Assembly: GCA_019752975.1 (NCBI GenBank)
Contig: JAIELM010000077.1
Coordinates: forward strand, 1-5,283
Reading direction: 5' to 3'
From: Undibacterium sp.
GTDB lineage: Bacteria; Pseudomonadota; Gammaproteobacteria; Burkholderiales; Burkholderiaceae_D
DNA length: 5,283 bases
Both the position numbers and the translations under genes were made by a program. The notes below the pieces were generated by a model. The model ran no database searches, was not told the DNA's origin, and worked only from the letters and a program-made list of their open reading frames with translations. The first letter of the stretch is position 1; each line of letters starts with the position of its first letter. Of this stretch, positions 1 to 5,251 are shown in pieces.

Positions 1-72
1 CACTTGATGTTAAGGAAGTTGATGGTATTTCTAGGGGCACACGTTGGCGACCTTTGAATGAAGTAGACAAAA

Positions 73-77
73 ATAAA
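73..77. repeat. Target-site duplication, left copy (ATAAA)
   Basis: ATAAA directly abuts the left inverted repeat and is repeated exactly at 1595-1599 next to the right inverted repeat. Short duplications of about 4-5 bp are usual for IS1380-family insertions. Confidence 0.85.
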
Positions 78-94
78 CCCAGATTTTCCATTAG
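78..94 (+). repeat. IS1380 left terminal inverted repeat
   Basis: CCCAGATTTTCCATTAG is matched in all 17 positions by the reverse complement of 1578-1594. This is the end downstream of the transposase gene and carries a single CCATTAG motif. Confidence 0.9.
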
Positions 95-101
95 AGATTA
101 A

Positions 102-1471
102 TCAAGGTGAATAAAGTGGTGTAAATTTAGCGGGTAATTCGAAGGTTTTTGAGGCATCCCATAAGCCTTGCATCCACTCTCGATGTTGCATTGCTAGTGC
201 TAAATTAAGGATGGATTTTCGTGCTTCTGTGTTGATGTAAGCGGGTTTGGCAAAGAGCTTATAGCGTAAGGTTTGCAAGGTGTGTTGTATGTTGTTAGAA
301 GAGTGTTTTGTGGTGCTGGTTTTGAGTAAAACTTGACGCATTAAACTCATTAAATTGTAGGCTAACATGACCGTATTTAACACCGCTTCAGTTGCCCAAA
401 AATCCTGCATATTAAAACTGTCTGCCGCAAAATCATATTTCAATTCTTTGATCCGATTTTCACAATCAGCACGACCGCGATAAGTCCGCCAAATAACGAC
501 GGCAGGCAAATCTAAATCAGTCACTAATGAAGAAAATCGGTACTTGCCAATCACAGGATCATCGGCAAAAAGATTCAAAGTTTTACCTTTTGGCGCAAGA
601 CGTTTTTCTATGTGCTGACGGATACCGATGACCCAACGTGGCTTCTCCCACGGGTTGGCTTGATACTGAAAACGACAGAGTTCTATACCCTCGACAGGTT
701 GATTTTTTTCATCTAAAAGTGCCCACCATCCCTGCGCTTCTACCAGTGCTCTTTGTAGTGGCTGATTTTGCTTTAACGCGATGATGTAATGGTACTTTTC
801 CTCCTCTAAATGAGCTAAAAATTGAGCATCAGAAAAACCACTGTCGGCACGAATTAATGCGACCCTTTGCGACCCTAAACGATGCAAAGTATTGGCCAAA
901 AATCCCTGCACATTATTAGCTGAACCGCTATCGCCAGAACGTAGCCAACAATTGGCAATCATGCGCGTGTCGGCGACAAATGCCATCAATGGATGACGAC
1001 TAACTCGCCCTCGCTTGGCGGGATTATAGCCGCGCGCCGTTCCTTCTTGCGAACCGTAACGTGTCATGACGGTGGAATCTAAATCGAGGGTGATGCCGTT
1101 GATGTTGATTTGATTGAACATCCATTGATACAGCGCATCCATCACCGTTTCATTTGTCTGTTGATCGAACTTTTTAAACAGTCGCATTACCGCTTTAAAA
1201 TTCGCCATTTTTTTAAAACCAAACAACTGCTTTAATACGGGATCGTGGCGCGTGACTTCACCATGTTCAAAACGGTTCGCACCACACCAAACCGAGAGCA
1301 TAAATTGAGTCAATAATTGTTCCGGTCGATAGCCGCGATTGCTCTGCGGTTGAGGTAAACCGCAGCTCGTTAATGCCTGCTCAAATCCTGATGGTCGAGC
1401 AAGCGTTTCATCAACCCCATGCCGCCCCACGCAGTAATTTCTTTATCGGTAAAACGAAGCTCATATCCCAT
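102..1471 (-). pseudogene. IS1380-family DDE transposase, frameshifted near its N-terminus
   Basis: This protein would catalyse cut-and-paste movement of the surrounding IS. The main frame runs from a GTG at 1430 to TGA at 102-104 (442 codons). It holds the DDE catalytic triad: D118 or D116 in LDLDSTVMTRYG, D196 in IRADSGF, and E324 in YRGRADCENRIKELK. The native start is instead the ATG at 1471, preceded by AGGTGA five bases away. That frame reads MGYELRFTDKEITAWGG and MGLMKRLLDH, a typical IS1380 N-terminus, then leaves the family pattern and stops. Adding one base near 1391 joins LLDH to SGFEQALTSCG and gives a 456-residue protein. No slippery heptamer lies at the junction, so I read it as an inactivating deletion or a sequencing error. 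The GTG at 1430 has no ribosome binding site. Confidence 0.9.
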
Positions 1472-1475
1472 GATT

Positions 1476-1481
1476 TCACCT
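1476..1481 (-). promoter_or_regulatory. Ribosome binding site for the native IS1380 transposase start
   Basis: AGGTGA on the minus strand is followed by AATC and the ATG at 1471. It supports 1471, rather than the out-of-frame GTG at 1430, as the original initiation codon, and so supports the frameshift call. Confidence 0.5.
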
Positions 1482-1502
1482 GCACTAAAAAAGTGATGCG
1501 TC

Positions 1503-1532
1503 ATCTTAGCCGAAAAATACCCTGAATTTCAA
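1503..1532 (-). promoter_or_regulatory. Candidate promoter of the IS1380 transposase
   Basis: On the minus strand TTGAAA (1532-1527) and TAAGAT (1508-1503) are separated by 18 bases. They match the sigma70 -35 and -10 consensus at 5/6 and 4/6 positions. They lie inside the element just upstream of the ATG at 1471, which is where an IS transposase promoter is expected. Confidence 0.4.
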
Positions 1533-1550
1533 TGAAATCAATAACTTGTT

Positions 1551-1584
1551 CTAATGGCTTCCATTAGAAATTGGTGCCTAATGG
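1551..1584. repeat. Subterminal CCATTAG repeats in the IS1380 right end
   Basis: Three copies of a 7-mer in alternating orientation sit here: CTAATGG (1551-1557), CCATTAG (1561-1567) and CTAATGG (1578-1584). The last is part of the terminal inverted repeat. The first pair forms a 7-bp stem with a CTT loop; the second pair forms an alternative stem with a 10-base loop. The left end has only one copy. They could be extra transposase-binding sites or a structure blocking read-through transcription into the transposase. That role is inferred. Confidence 0.6.
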
Positions 1585-1594
1585 AAAATCTGGG
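1578..1594 (-). repeat. IS1380 right terminal inverted repeat
   Basis: The reverse complement reads CCCAGATTTTCCATTAG, identical to the left end at 78-94. This is the end upstream of the transposase promoter. Confidence 0.9.
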
Positions 1595-1599
1595 ATAAA
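1595..1599. repeat. Target-site duplication, right copy (ATAAA)
   Basis: Identical to 73-77 and directly adjacent to the right inverted repeat. Confidence 0.85.
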
Positions 1600-1683
1600 T
1601 TTGAGTCGCAAGCCGGTGGAAAACGATGGTCAAATAAAGGGATAATTGAGGAGCATGAAACTTACTGGGCGACAAACTCATAA
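1600..1683 (+). pseudogene. C-terminal end of the gene cut by the IS1380 element (right piece)
   Basis: After deleting the IS and one ATAAA copy, the left frame ending at base 77 continues here in phase for 27 codons (starting FESQAGGKRW, ending ETYWATNS) to a TAA at 1681-1683. The visible C-terminal part then totals 52 residues. The family is not recognised. A strong hairpin starts seven bases after the stop, consistent with this being the real end of a gene. Confidence 0.6.
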
Positions 1684-1690
1684 CGAGTAA

Positions 1691-1727
1691 GGGTAGATCG
1701 TGACGCGAAGCGGCCGCGATCTGACCC
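1691..1727 (+). other. Long imperfect hairpin after the broken gene
   Basis: GGGT-AGATCG (1691-1700) pairs with CGATCT-G-ACCC (1717-1727), leaving G1723 bulged. Inside, CGC-GAA-GCG (1704-1712) forms a small apical stem. It begins seven bases after the TAA at 1681-1683. Only a weak T-rich stretch follows (GTTTGTT), so it could be a terminator, a 3' processing barrier, or a REP-like palindromic repeat. Confidence 0.45.
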
Positions 1728-1743
1728 GTTTGTTGGACGAGCC
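1723..1743 (+). repeat. Inverted-repeat motif flanking the recombinase-IS91 unit, left copy
   Basis: GACCCGTTTGTTGGACGA followed by GCC resembles the reverse complement of 4103-4121 (GACCGTGTTGGACGAAGCC). They share GTTGGACGA exactly and similar bases on both sides. The two copies face each other across the mobile unit. Origin unknown: a dispersed genomic repeat or old element debris. Confidence 0.35.
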
Positions 1744-1773
1744 CGTTTTATTTGTTGGTTTTTTGGGGTGGGG

Positions 1774-1791
1774 GCTATGCAAATAGCTTTT
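1774..1791 (+). terminator. Weak intrinsic-terminator-like hairpin
   Basis: GCTAT-GCAA-ATAGC (1774-1787) is a perfect 5-bp stem with a GCAA tetraloop, followed directly by TTTT. G residues before it can wobble-pair with the T tract. The stem is short and a competing GCAAA/TTTGC pairing exists, so termination activity is uncertain. It would act on plus-strand transcripts from the broken gene. Confidence 0.3.
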
Positions 1792-1987
1792 GCAAGCAGG
1801 AGGATTTTGAGTAGAACGATGCTGCCTTAAAAGTTCTTGTCATCGATTTAGTTTAACAGCACAGCCATCTTTTTCAAATCACCATCGAATGAGGTATTTT
1901 CAGCTTTGATTTCGCTAGATTTTACTGTATTTAGGGCGAGCGAATGCAGCCACCGTCTAGTGGTTTTCAAGCGCGAGTGCGTGCCGC

Positions 1988-3097
1988 TTACATCATGTTC
2001 TCCTTAGTTTGTCGCACTTCATCTGGCATCGAGCACGCCTTCACCGATGACCATGTAGACGCTTTGATTCGCGTCTGCATAATCCGTTTTATCCCACCAC
2101 AACAAGCGCAAATCATGAGAGGTCTGGGCGTGTTATTGATGGGTTTTAGCGTGACTTTTAATAGGATTTGCAAGAGCGTGATTTTGCGTTTGCTATTGGG
2201 ATGTAAGAATCCAAAATTGCGTGCGCGTCTAAATCCTTTGGGTAAAATATGCTGTAATATCAAGCGCAAAAATTCTACGCCCGTGACACTTCTGATGGCA
2301 GTTTTTTTGGTTTTGGAATCGATGTAACGAAAGCGCACACCTTGCGCATCACAAGAGAGAATATCCTTTTCTTGTATCACACCACGATACAAATATCTGC
2401 CTAGATACGCAATCGCCTTGGCACCACTACCCACTTGTTTGCAGTCCACGACCCACTTGTTTGTGATGCCTTTGGGAAGGCTAAGTTCTAGTTTGGTGAT
2501 GCCATTCAACATCTTGGCGCGAAAGACTTTGGCGAGTGCTTTGTGATTAAAGAGGTATTTGGTTTTTTTGCTGCGCCAGCGTTGCTGTTGTGTGTTGATC
2601 GCGCCACTGGGCATGAGCATGTGCACATGCGGATGGAAATCTAAACGCCGATTATGGGTGTGCAACATGCCGACTGCACCCGCGCTGCCTTGCAAAGTTT
2701 TATCATTCAGGCTGAAGGTGTTGATGGTCTCCCACGCGCTTTGCATGAGCAAGTCGTAGAGGATTTTTTGCTGTTGCCACACCAGTGTTCGCCACTCCCT
2801 TGGTAAAGTAAAAGTGAGCATAAAATAATCCACAGGAAGTTGTTTGGCTTGCTGCTGCTCTATCCAATGCTGCGACTCGTGCGCTTGACAGTGCGGACAA
2901 GAACGGTGACCACAAGAATGCGGTAGATAGTCGATTTTAAAACAGGCCTCACATTGCACTTGCATCTGTGCGCTCATCGCAGTGCGGCAGCGTTTAAAAG
3001 CGTTCAGCGCCACTCTTTGGCTAGGCAGAAGTGATGCGCCGTAGGTGTTTAAAAAATCGCTTTCGAAGCGATGGAGGATGTCAATGAGGGTGATCAT
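1988..3097 (-). CDS. IS91-family HUH (rolling-circle) transposase
   Basis: It is expected to nick one DNA strand at the element's origin end through a tyrosine and move the element by rolling-circle-like transposition. The 369-residue protein has an N-terminal zinc-binding region (C49, C52, C62, C67, C70, including SCGHRSCPHC), the metal-binding HUH motif in FHPHVHMLM (H157 and H159), and catalytic tyrosines in IAYLGRYLYRG (Y231 and Y235, typical Y2 spacing). A C-terminal CACCGG cluster lies near residue 330. I chose the ATG at 3097 because GGAG lies seven bases upstream and its ATGA overlaps the recombinase stop. An in-frame TTG at 3112 would add five residues. The frame is intact to TAA at 1988-1990, and its length is normal for the family. 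Translation is probably coupled to the recombinase. Confidence 0.93.
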   Translation of the reverse strand: MITLIDILHRFESDFLNTYGASLLPSQRVALNAFKRCRTAMSAQMQVQCEACFKIDYLPHSCGHRSCPHCQAHESQHWIEQQQAKQLPVDYFMLTFTLPREWRTLVWQQQKILYDLLMQSAWETINTFSLNDKTLQGSAGAVGMLHTHNRRLDFHPHVHMLMPSGAINTQQQRWRSKKTKYLFNHKALAKVFRAKMLNGITKLELSLPKGITNKWVVDCKQVGSGAKAIAYLGRYLYRGVIQEKDILSCDAQGVRFRYIDSKTKKTAIRSVTGVEFLRLILQHILPKGFRRARNFGFLHPNSKRKITLLQILLKVTLKPINNTPRPLMICACCGGIKRIMQTRIKASTWSSVKACSMPDEVRQTKENMM

Positions 3098-4001
3098 TTG
3101 ATCTCTCCCCAATGAATGTCGAGGCGACTCATTAAGAGATTCAGTCGTTCCACTGCCGTATCGGTTTGATGGCTGGTGAGATGGGTGTAGCGGGTGGTGG
3201 TCAGAATGGATTGATGACCCAGAAATTGCTGTAGATCAGAGAGATTGATGCCCGCTTCTATGCAATGGGTGGCATAGCTGTGACGCAAGCTATGGGGTGA
3301 AATTCTTTTTTTAAACCACACGCGGCGCACACGGCGCGTAAGGCTTTTTGAACACCGCCAGCGTCTAAATGAGACGCTGCAAGGTGGGCTTTTTTAAGAC
3401 CTCCAGCGCGATTAGGAAACAGTAAACTAGGATGGCGATGCACCGCCCAAAATTGGCGTAAGGCGTTTAAGGTGGAAACAGGCAAAGGCACGAAACGATC
3501 ACGATTACCTTTGGCATCACGAATTTGGACACGCAAACGATCTGCATCAATATCGCCCACCTGTAAGCGTAAGCCTTCCCCAAGACGCAGCCCTAGAGTA
3601 TAGAGCACATAAAAAAATACGCGATAGCTGAGTACCTTGGTGGTACTAATAATTTGCTGCATCTGTTCTACTGTAACGATATCGGGTAAGCGTTGACTAT
3701 GCGGCGCTTTAACCAGATCGGGCGCTGGCCAGTCTTGATGTAAGACTTTGGCGTAATAAAATTTCAGCCCATACAAATCGTGTTTGAGGGTGCTCCATGA
3801 ATGAGTCTTTAATAAATCAGAAAAATACTGAGTCAATTGCGCTTCATTTAAAGCGTCAATGCGGTACTCAAAATACTTACCAGCACGTCGTACACCTTGC
3901 GAATAAGCTTCTATCGTTTTAGGTCGAAACCCTGCCAATTGAAGCCTTTGTAGATGGGTTTGATACTGTGCTTCAAAGCCTTTCGGAATAAGGACATCCA
4001 T
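3094..4001 (-). CDS. Tyrosine recombinase (phage integrase family), split by a -1 frame change
   Basis: It is predicted to cut and rejoin DNA through a catalytic tyrosine. The first frame runs from ATG 4001 to a stop at 3258. It holds the N-terminal SAM-like core-binding domain (about residues 5-95), Arg I (R139 in TLGLRLGEGLRL) and the beta-hairpin lysine (K164 in DAKGNRDRF). The second frame, ending with TGA at 3096-3094, holds SPHSLRHSYATH (H-x-x-R), LGHQSILTTTRYTHL (His plus nucleophile Tyr). Joining them at the A7 run (3306-3312) by a -1 shift gives a normal protein of about 302 residues with all catalytic residues. Start chosen at 4001 because AGGAGA lies seven bases upstream; the in-frame GTG at 4031 sits in a hairpin. 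Without the shift, the product lacks H-R-H-Y and is inactive. Confidence 0.85.
3258..3312 (-). promoter_or_regulatory. Candidate -1 frameshift site: A7 slippery run plus downstream hairpins
   Basis: In the incoming frame the codons are TTA AAA AAA GAA, so the heptamer A AAA AAA (3312-3306) lets both lysine tRNAs re-pair after a -1 slip. That is exactly the slip needed to enter the second recombinase frame (AGA ATT TCA CCC CAT). Eleven bases downstream CATAGCT pairs with AGCTATG (3294-3288 with 3279-3273, 8-base loop). An overlapping alternative pairs GCTATG's CTATGC with GCATAG (3277-3272 with 3263-3258). The 11-base spacer is a little longer than usual. A simple loss of one A from an A8 run explains the same observation. 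Confidence 0.4.
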
Positions 4002-4008
4002 GATCAAT

Positions 4009-4014
4009 TCTCCT
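4009..4014 (-). promoter_or_regulatory. Ribosome binding site of the tyrosine recombinase
   Basis: AGGAGA on the minus strand (within CGAGGAGAA) lies seven bases before the ATG at 4001 and fixes that codon as the start. Confidence 0.7.
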
Positions 4015-4022
4015 CGTAAAAT

Positions 4023-4043
4023 AGCCTTCACGAATTGAAGGCT
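4023..4043 (-). promoter_or_regulatory. Leader hairpin upstream of the recombinase: attenuator or element end
   Basis: On the minus strand AGCCTTCA-ATTCG-TGAAGGCT is a perfect 8-bp stem with a 5-base loop, followed by ATTTTACGAGGAG. It therefore looks like a weak terminator placed just before the ribosome binding site. It could limit read-through from outside promoters into the mobile unit, as seen in other insertion elements, or mark the IS91 terminus. A possible -10 (TACAAT, 4058-4053) lies just upstream, but I see no good -35 partner. Read on the plus strand, the hairpin has no T tract. Confidence 0.45.
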
Positions 4044-4102
4044 TGAGGTAGAATTGTAGTTTTAAATTTCGGAGTTGATATGTTTGGTTTTCTCCGCGTA
4101 GC

Positions 4103-4121
4103 GGCTTCGTCCAACACGGTC
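4103..4121 (-). repeat. Inverted-repeat motif flanking the recombinase-IS91 unit, right copy
   Basis: On the minus strand it reads GACCGTGTTGGACGAAGCC, similar to 1723-1743 on the plus strand and in opposite orientation. It lies in the 5' leader of the membrane protease gene, next to a small CCGC-GTA-GCGG palindrome (4094-4104). Confidence 0.35.
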
Positions 4122-4139
4122 TTCACCAAGGAATAAAAA

Positions 4140-4976
4140 ATGCGTTTCAATATTTTTATGAGCCCAGAGCGTCAACTACTTAATTTTTGGTGGATACTCA
4201 TTTTCTTCATCGTTTTGGCTAGCATGCTTATTCCCTGCATAGTGTTGGCAAGCGCAAATGGCGGAAAATTAGCCATAGAATTTCAGGCACTGTTAATCAT
4301 TATCACCACCGTAATCTGCCAACGTTTACGTCGTGCTTCGTTTTTTGAGGTTTGGGGGCATATAGATCGCCAGTGGTTTAAGCAGTTGCTATGGGGCATA
4401 GTCGCCGGCACGCTCTTGATGTTGCTTCCAGCGATACTATTGATGTTCGCAGGTTTGCTTCATTTTCAACTCAATACCATTGATTACCCCAGCATATTGA
4501 CCAGCCTAAGCCTGTTTGTTGCCGTGGCTGTCAGTGAAGAACTGACATTTCATGGATTCATGTTTCAACGACTGGTCAATGGCGTAGGTGTGTGGATTGC
4601 TCAACTTGGCATGTCAGCCTATTTTCTTCTCAACCATTCCGATGCTTTGATTTCAGCCGGCAGTATTGGGTACTTAGCTGGACTTAATATCTTTATAGCG
4701 GGGCTCATGTTTGGAATGGCGTATCTTTACACTAAAAGCTTAGCCTTGCCGATAGGAATTCACTTCGCTGCCAATCTAGTACAAGGTGGCATTCTGGGTT
4801 TTGGCGTCAGTGGCAGTAGCAACAATGGCATATTTACGCCCATTTTCGACCAAGACCTTCCTTGGTTAACCGGCGGTCAATTCGGCTTAGAAGCAAGTAT
4901 TCCTGGCCTCTTGGCGGTGACTGGCTTAACTCTATTTCTGTGGACGTATCACAAAAAAATGAAGCGAACGATGTAG
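4140..4976 (+). CDS. CPBP-family intramembrane glutamic protease (CAAX/Rce1-like, Abi)
   Basis: This is a 278-residue multi-pass inner-membrane protein of the CPBP (PF02517-type) family. Members are related to eukaryotic Rce1 and cleave substrates within the membrane; bacterial members vary in role (bacteriocin processing or immunity, signalling), and no substrate is evident here. Motif 1 is SEELTFHGF (E133, E134), motif 2 is FLLNH (F162, H166), and motif 3 is HFAAN (H208, N212). Hydrophobic segments lie near 15-37, 44-60, 82-105, 118-131, 152-164, 178-197, 203-222 and 254-269. The usual Arg of EExxxR is His138. AAGGAA (4128-4133) lies six bases before the ATG. It is divergent from the mobile unit and has no operon partner in view. 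No clear sigma70 promoter was found. Confidence 0.88.
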   Translation: MRFNIFMSPERQLLNFWWILIFFIVLASMLIPCIVLASANGGKLAIEFQALLIIITTVICQRLRRASFFEVWGHIDRQWFKQLLWGIVAGTLLMLLPAILLMFAGLLHFQLNTIDYPSILTSLSLFVAVAVSEELTFHGFMFQRLVNGVGVWIAQLGMSAYFLLNHSDALISAGSIGYLAGLNIFIAGLMFGMAYLYTKSLALPIGIHFAANLVQGGILGFGVSGSSNNGIFTPIFDQDLPWLTGGQFGLEASIPGLLAVTGLTLFLWTYHKKMKRTM

Positions 4977-4984
4977 TCCCGATC

Positions 4985-4999
4985 AGCCTTGTTAAGGCT
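4985..4999 (+). terminator. Short hairpin after the membrane protease gene
   Basis: AGCCTT-GTT-AAGGCT is a perfect 6-bp stem with a 3-base loop, starting eight bases after the TAG at 4974-4976. No T tract follows (AGGACTTACG), so it is at best a non-canonical terminator or a 3'-end stabiliser. Confidence 0.35.
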
Positions 5000-5218
5000 A
5001 GGACTTACGCAAAACAGAGTTAGTAGTACGTTTAGCTGCCACTAATGGGTCGGACAGTAATGTGGAATCATTTTATCGGTGAAATGCGAGAAGACATTCT
5101 TGCCGATTAGGTCCATTTATACCTTTTCCAAAATAGGGTCGCAAGTAATTGAATTGATTCTTATGGCTATTCTAGTTTTTACAATCCCCCATCTCTTAGG
5201 CTAGTTGTCGCCTCGATG

Positions 5219-5251
5219 CCGACCCCATTGATCGCCGAACCCCATTAATTG
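5219..5251. repeat. Imperfect tandem repeat around CCGA(A)CCCCATT
   Basis: CCGACCCCATTGATCG (5219-5234) is followed directly by CCGAACCCCATTAATTG (5235-5251). A related inverted form, AATGGGTCGG, occurs at 5045-5054 in the same gene-free stretch. Function unknown; the motif resembles repeats seen in intergenic DNA of some proteobacteria, but I cannot name a family. Confidence 0.4.

Larger units (their letters stand above)
3..101 (+). pseudogene. 3' part of an unidentified gene, cut by the IS1380 element (left piece)
   Basis: Frame 3 is open from the window edge through the target duplication (25 codons ending EVDKNK at base 77). It then runs seven codons into the insertion sequence (PRFSIRD) before a TAA at 99-101. 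The gene start lies upstream of the window. I do not recognise the protein; the visible part is hydrophilic and charged, with no membrane segment or obvious motif. The native continuation is the frame at 1600-1683. In the present state the product would lose its last 27 residues and gain seven residues encoded by the IS end. The gene assignment rests on exact frame restoration when the IS is removed, not on homology. Confidence 0.6.
78..1594 (-). mobile_element. Complete IS1380-family insertion sequence
   Basis: The element is 1517 bp, bounded by perfect 17-bp inverted repeats (CCCAGATTTTCCATTAG) and a 5-bp ATAAA duplication. It carries one gene, a DDE transposase on the minus strand that nearly fills it, the usual IS1380 layout. 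The transposase stop (102-104) lies eight bases from the left inverted repeat. Identical ends, identical duplications and an exactly restorable host frame suggest an insertion recent enough for little decay. The transposase nonetheless carries a frameshift, so this copy probably cannot move unless transposase is supplied by another copy. Confidence 0.93.
1684..1987. other. Intergenic spacer between the broken gene and the recombinase-IS91 unit
   Basis: I see no gene with a start codon and ribosome binding site here. The stretch contains a long hairpin (1691-1727), one copy of an inverted-repeat motif (1723-1743), a terminator-like hairpin (1774-1791) and a CAAGAAC motif on the minus strand (1839-1833). 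A short hairpin CCAC/GTGG with loop CGTCTA lies at about 1951-1964. A minus-strand frame of 52 codons without an ATG ends at 1848. The part nearest the transposase gene is probably inside the IS91-type element and includes its origin end. Confidence 0.5.
1836..4043 (-). mobile_element. IS91-type element carrying a tyrosine recombinase (boundaries approximate)
   Basis: A minus-strand recombinase gene and an IS91-type HUH transposase gene overlap by four bases and form one unit. IS91-family elements lack terminal inverted repeats and target duplications. They insert beside GAAC or CAAG tetramers at the origin end, which lies downstream of the transposase. A minus-strand CAAGAAC at 1839-1833 is a candidate junction about 150 bp past the transposase stop. 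The hairpin at 4023-4043 is a candidate for the other end. Both edges are guesses. Some IS91-family members are known to carry an integrase-like gene upstream of the transposase, so the pairing itself has precedent. Confidence 0.55.

Noticed and set aside
1944..2327. Plus-strand open frame of 127 codons
   Set aside because: It lies antisense inside the well-supported IS91-type transposase gene, has no family-like motif, and is explained as a shadow frame.
2559..2759. Plus-strand open frame of 66 codons
   Set aside because: Antisense shadow of the HUH-motif region of the IS91-type transposase.
2703..2915. Minus-strand open frame of 70 codons
   Set aside because: Same strand but different frame from the transposase; it has no independent start signal and no recognisable domain.
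3098..3112. TTG at 3112 as the transposase start
   Set aside because: It overlaps the GGAG site that serves the ATG at 3097, and the ATGA overlap with the recombinase stop is the more natural coupling.
4002..4031. GTG at 4031 as the recombinase start
   Set aside because: It falls in the leader hairpin and lacks a ribosome binding site, whereas ATG 4001 has AGGAGA at good spacing and fits family length.
4028..4130. Minus-strand frame of about 33 codons upstream of the recombinase
   Set aside because: Short, no convincing ribosome binding site, and it overlaps the repeat motif and the leader hairpin.
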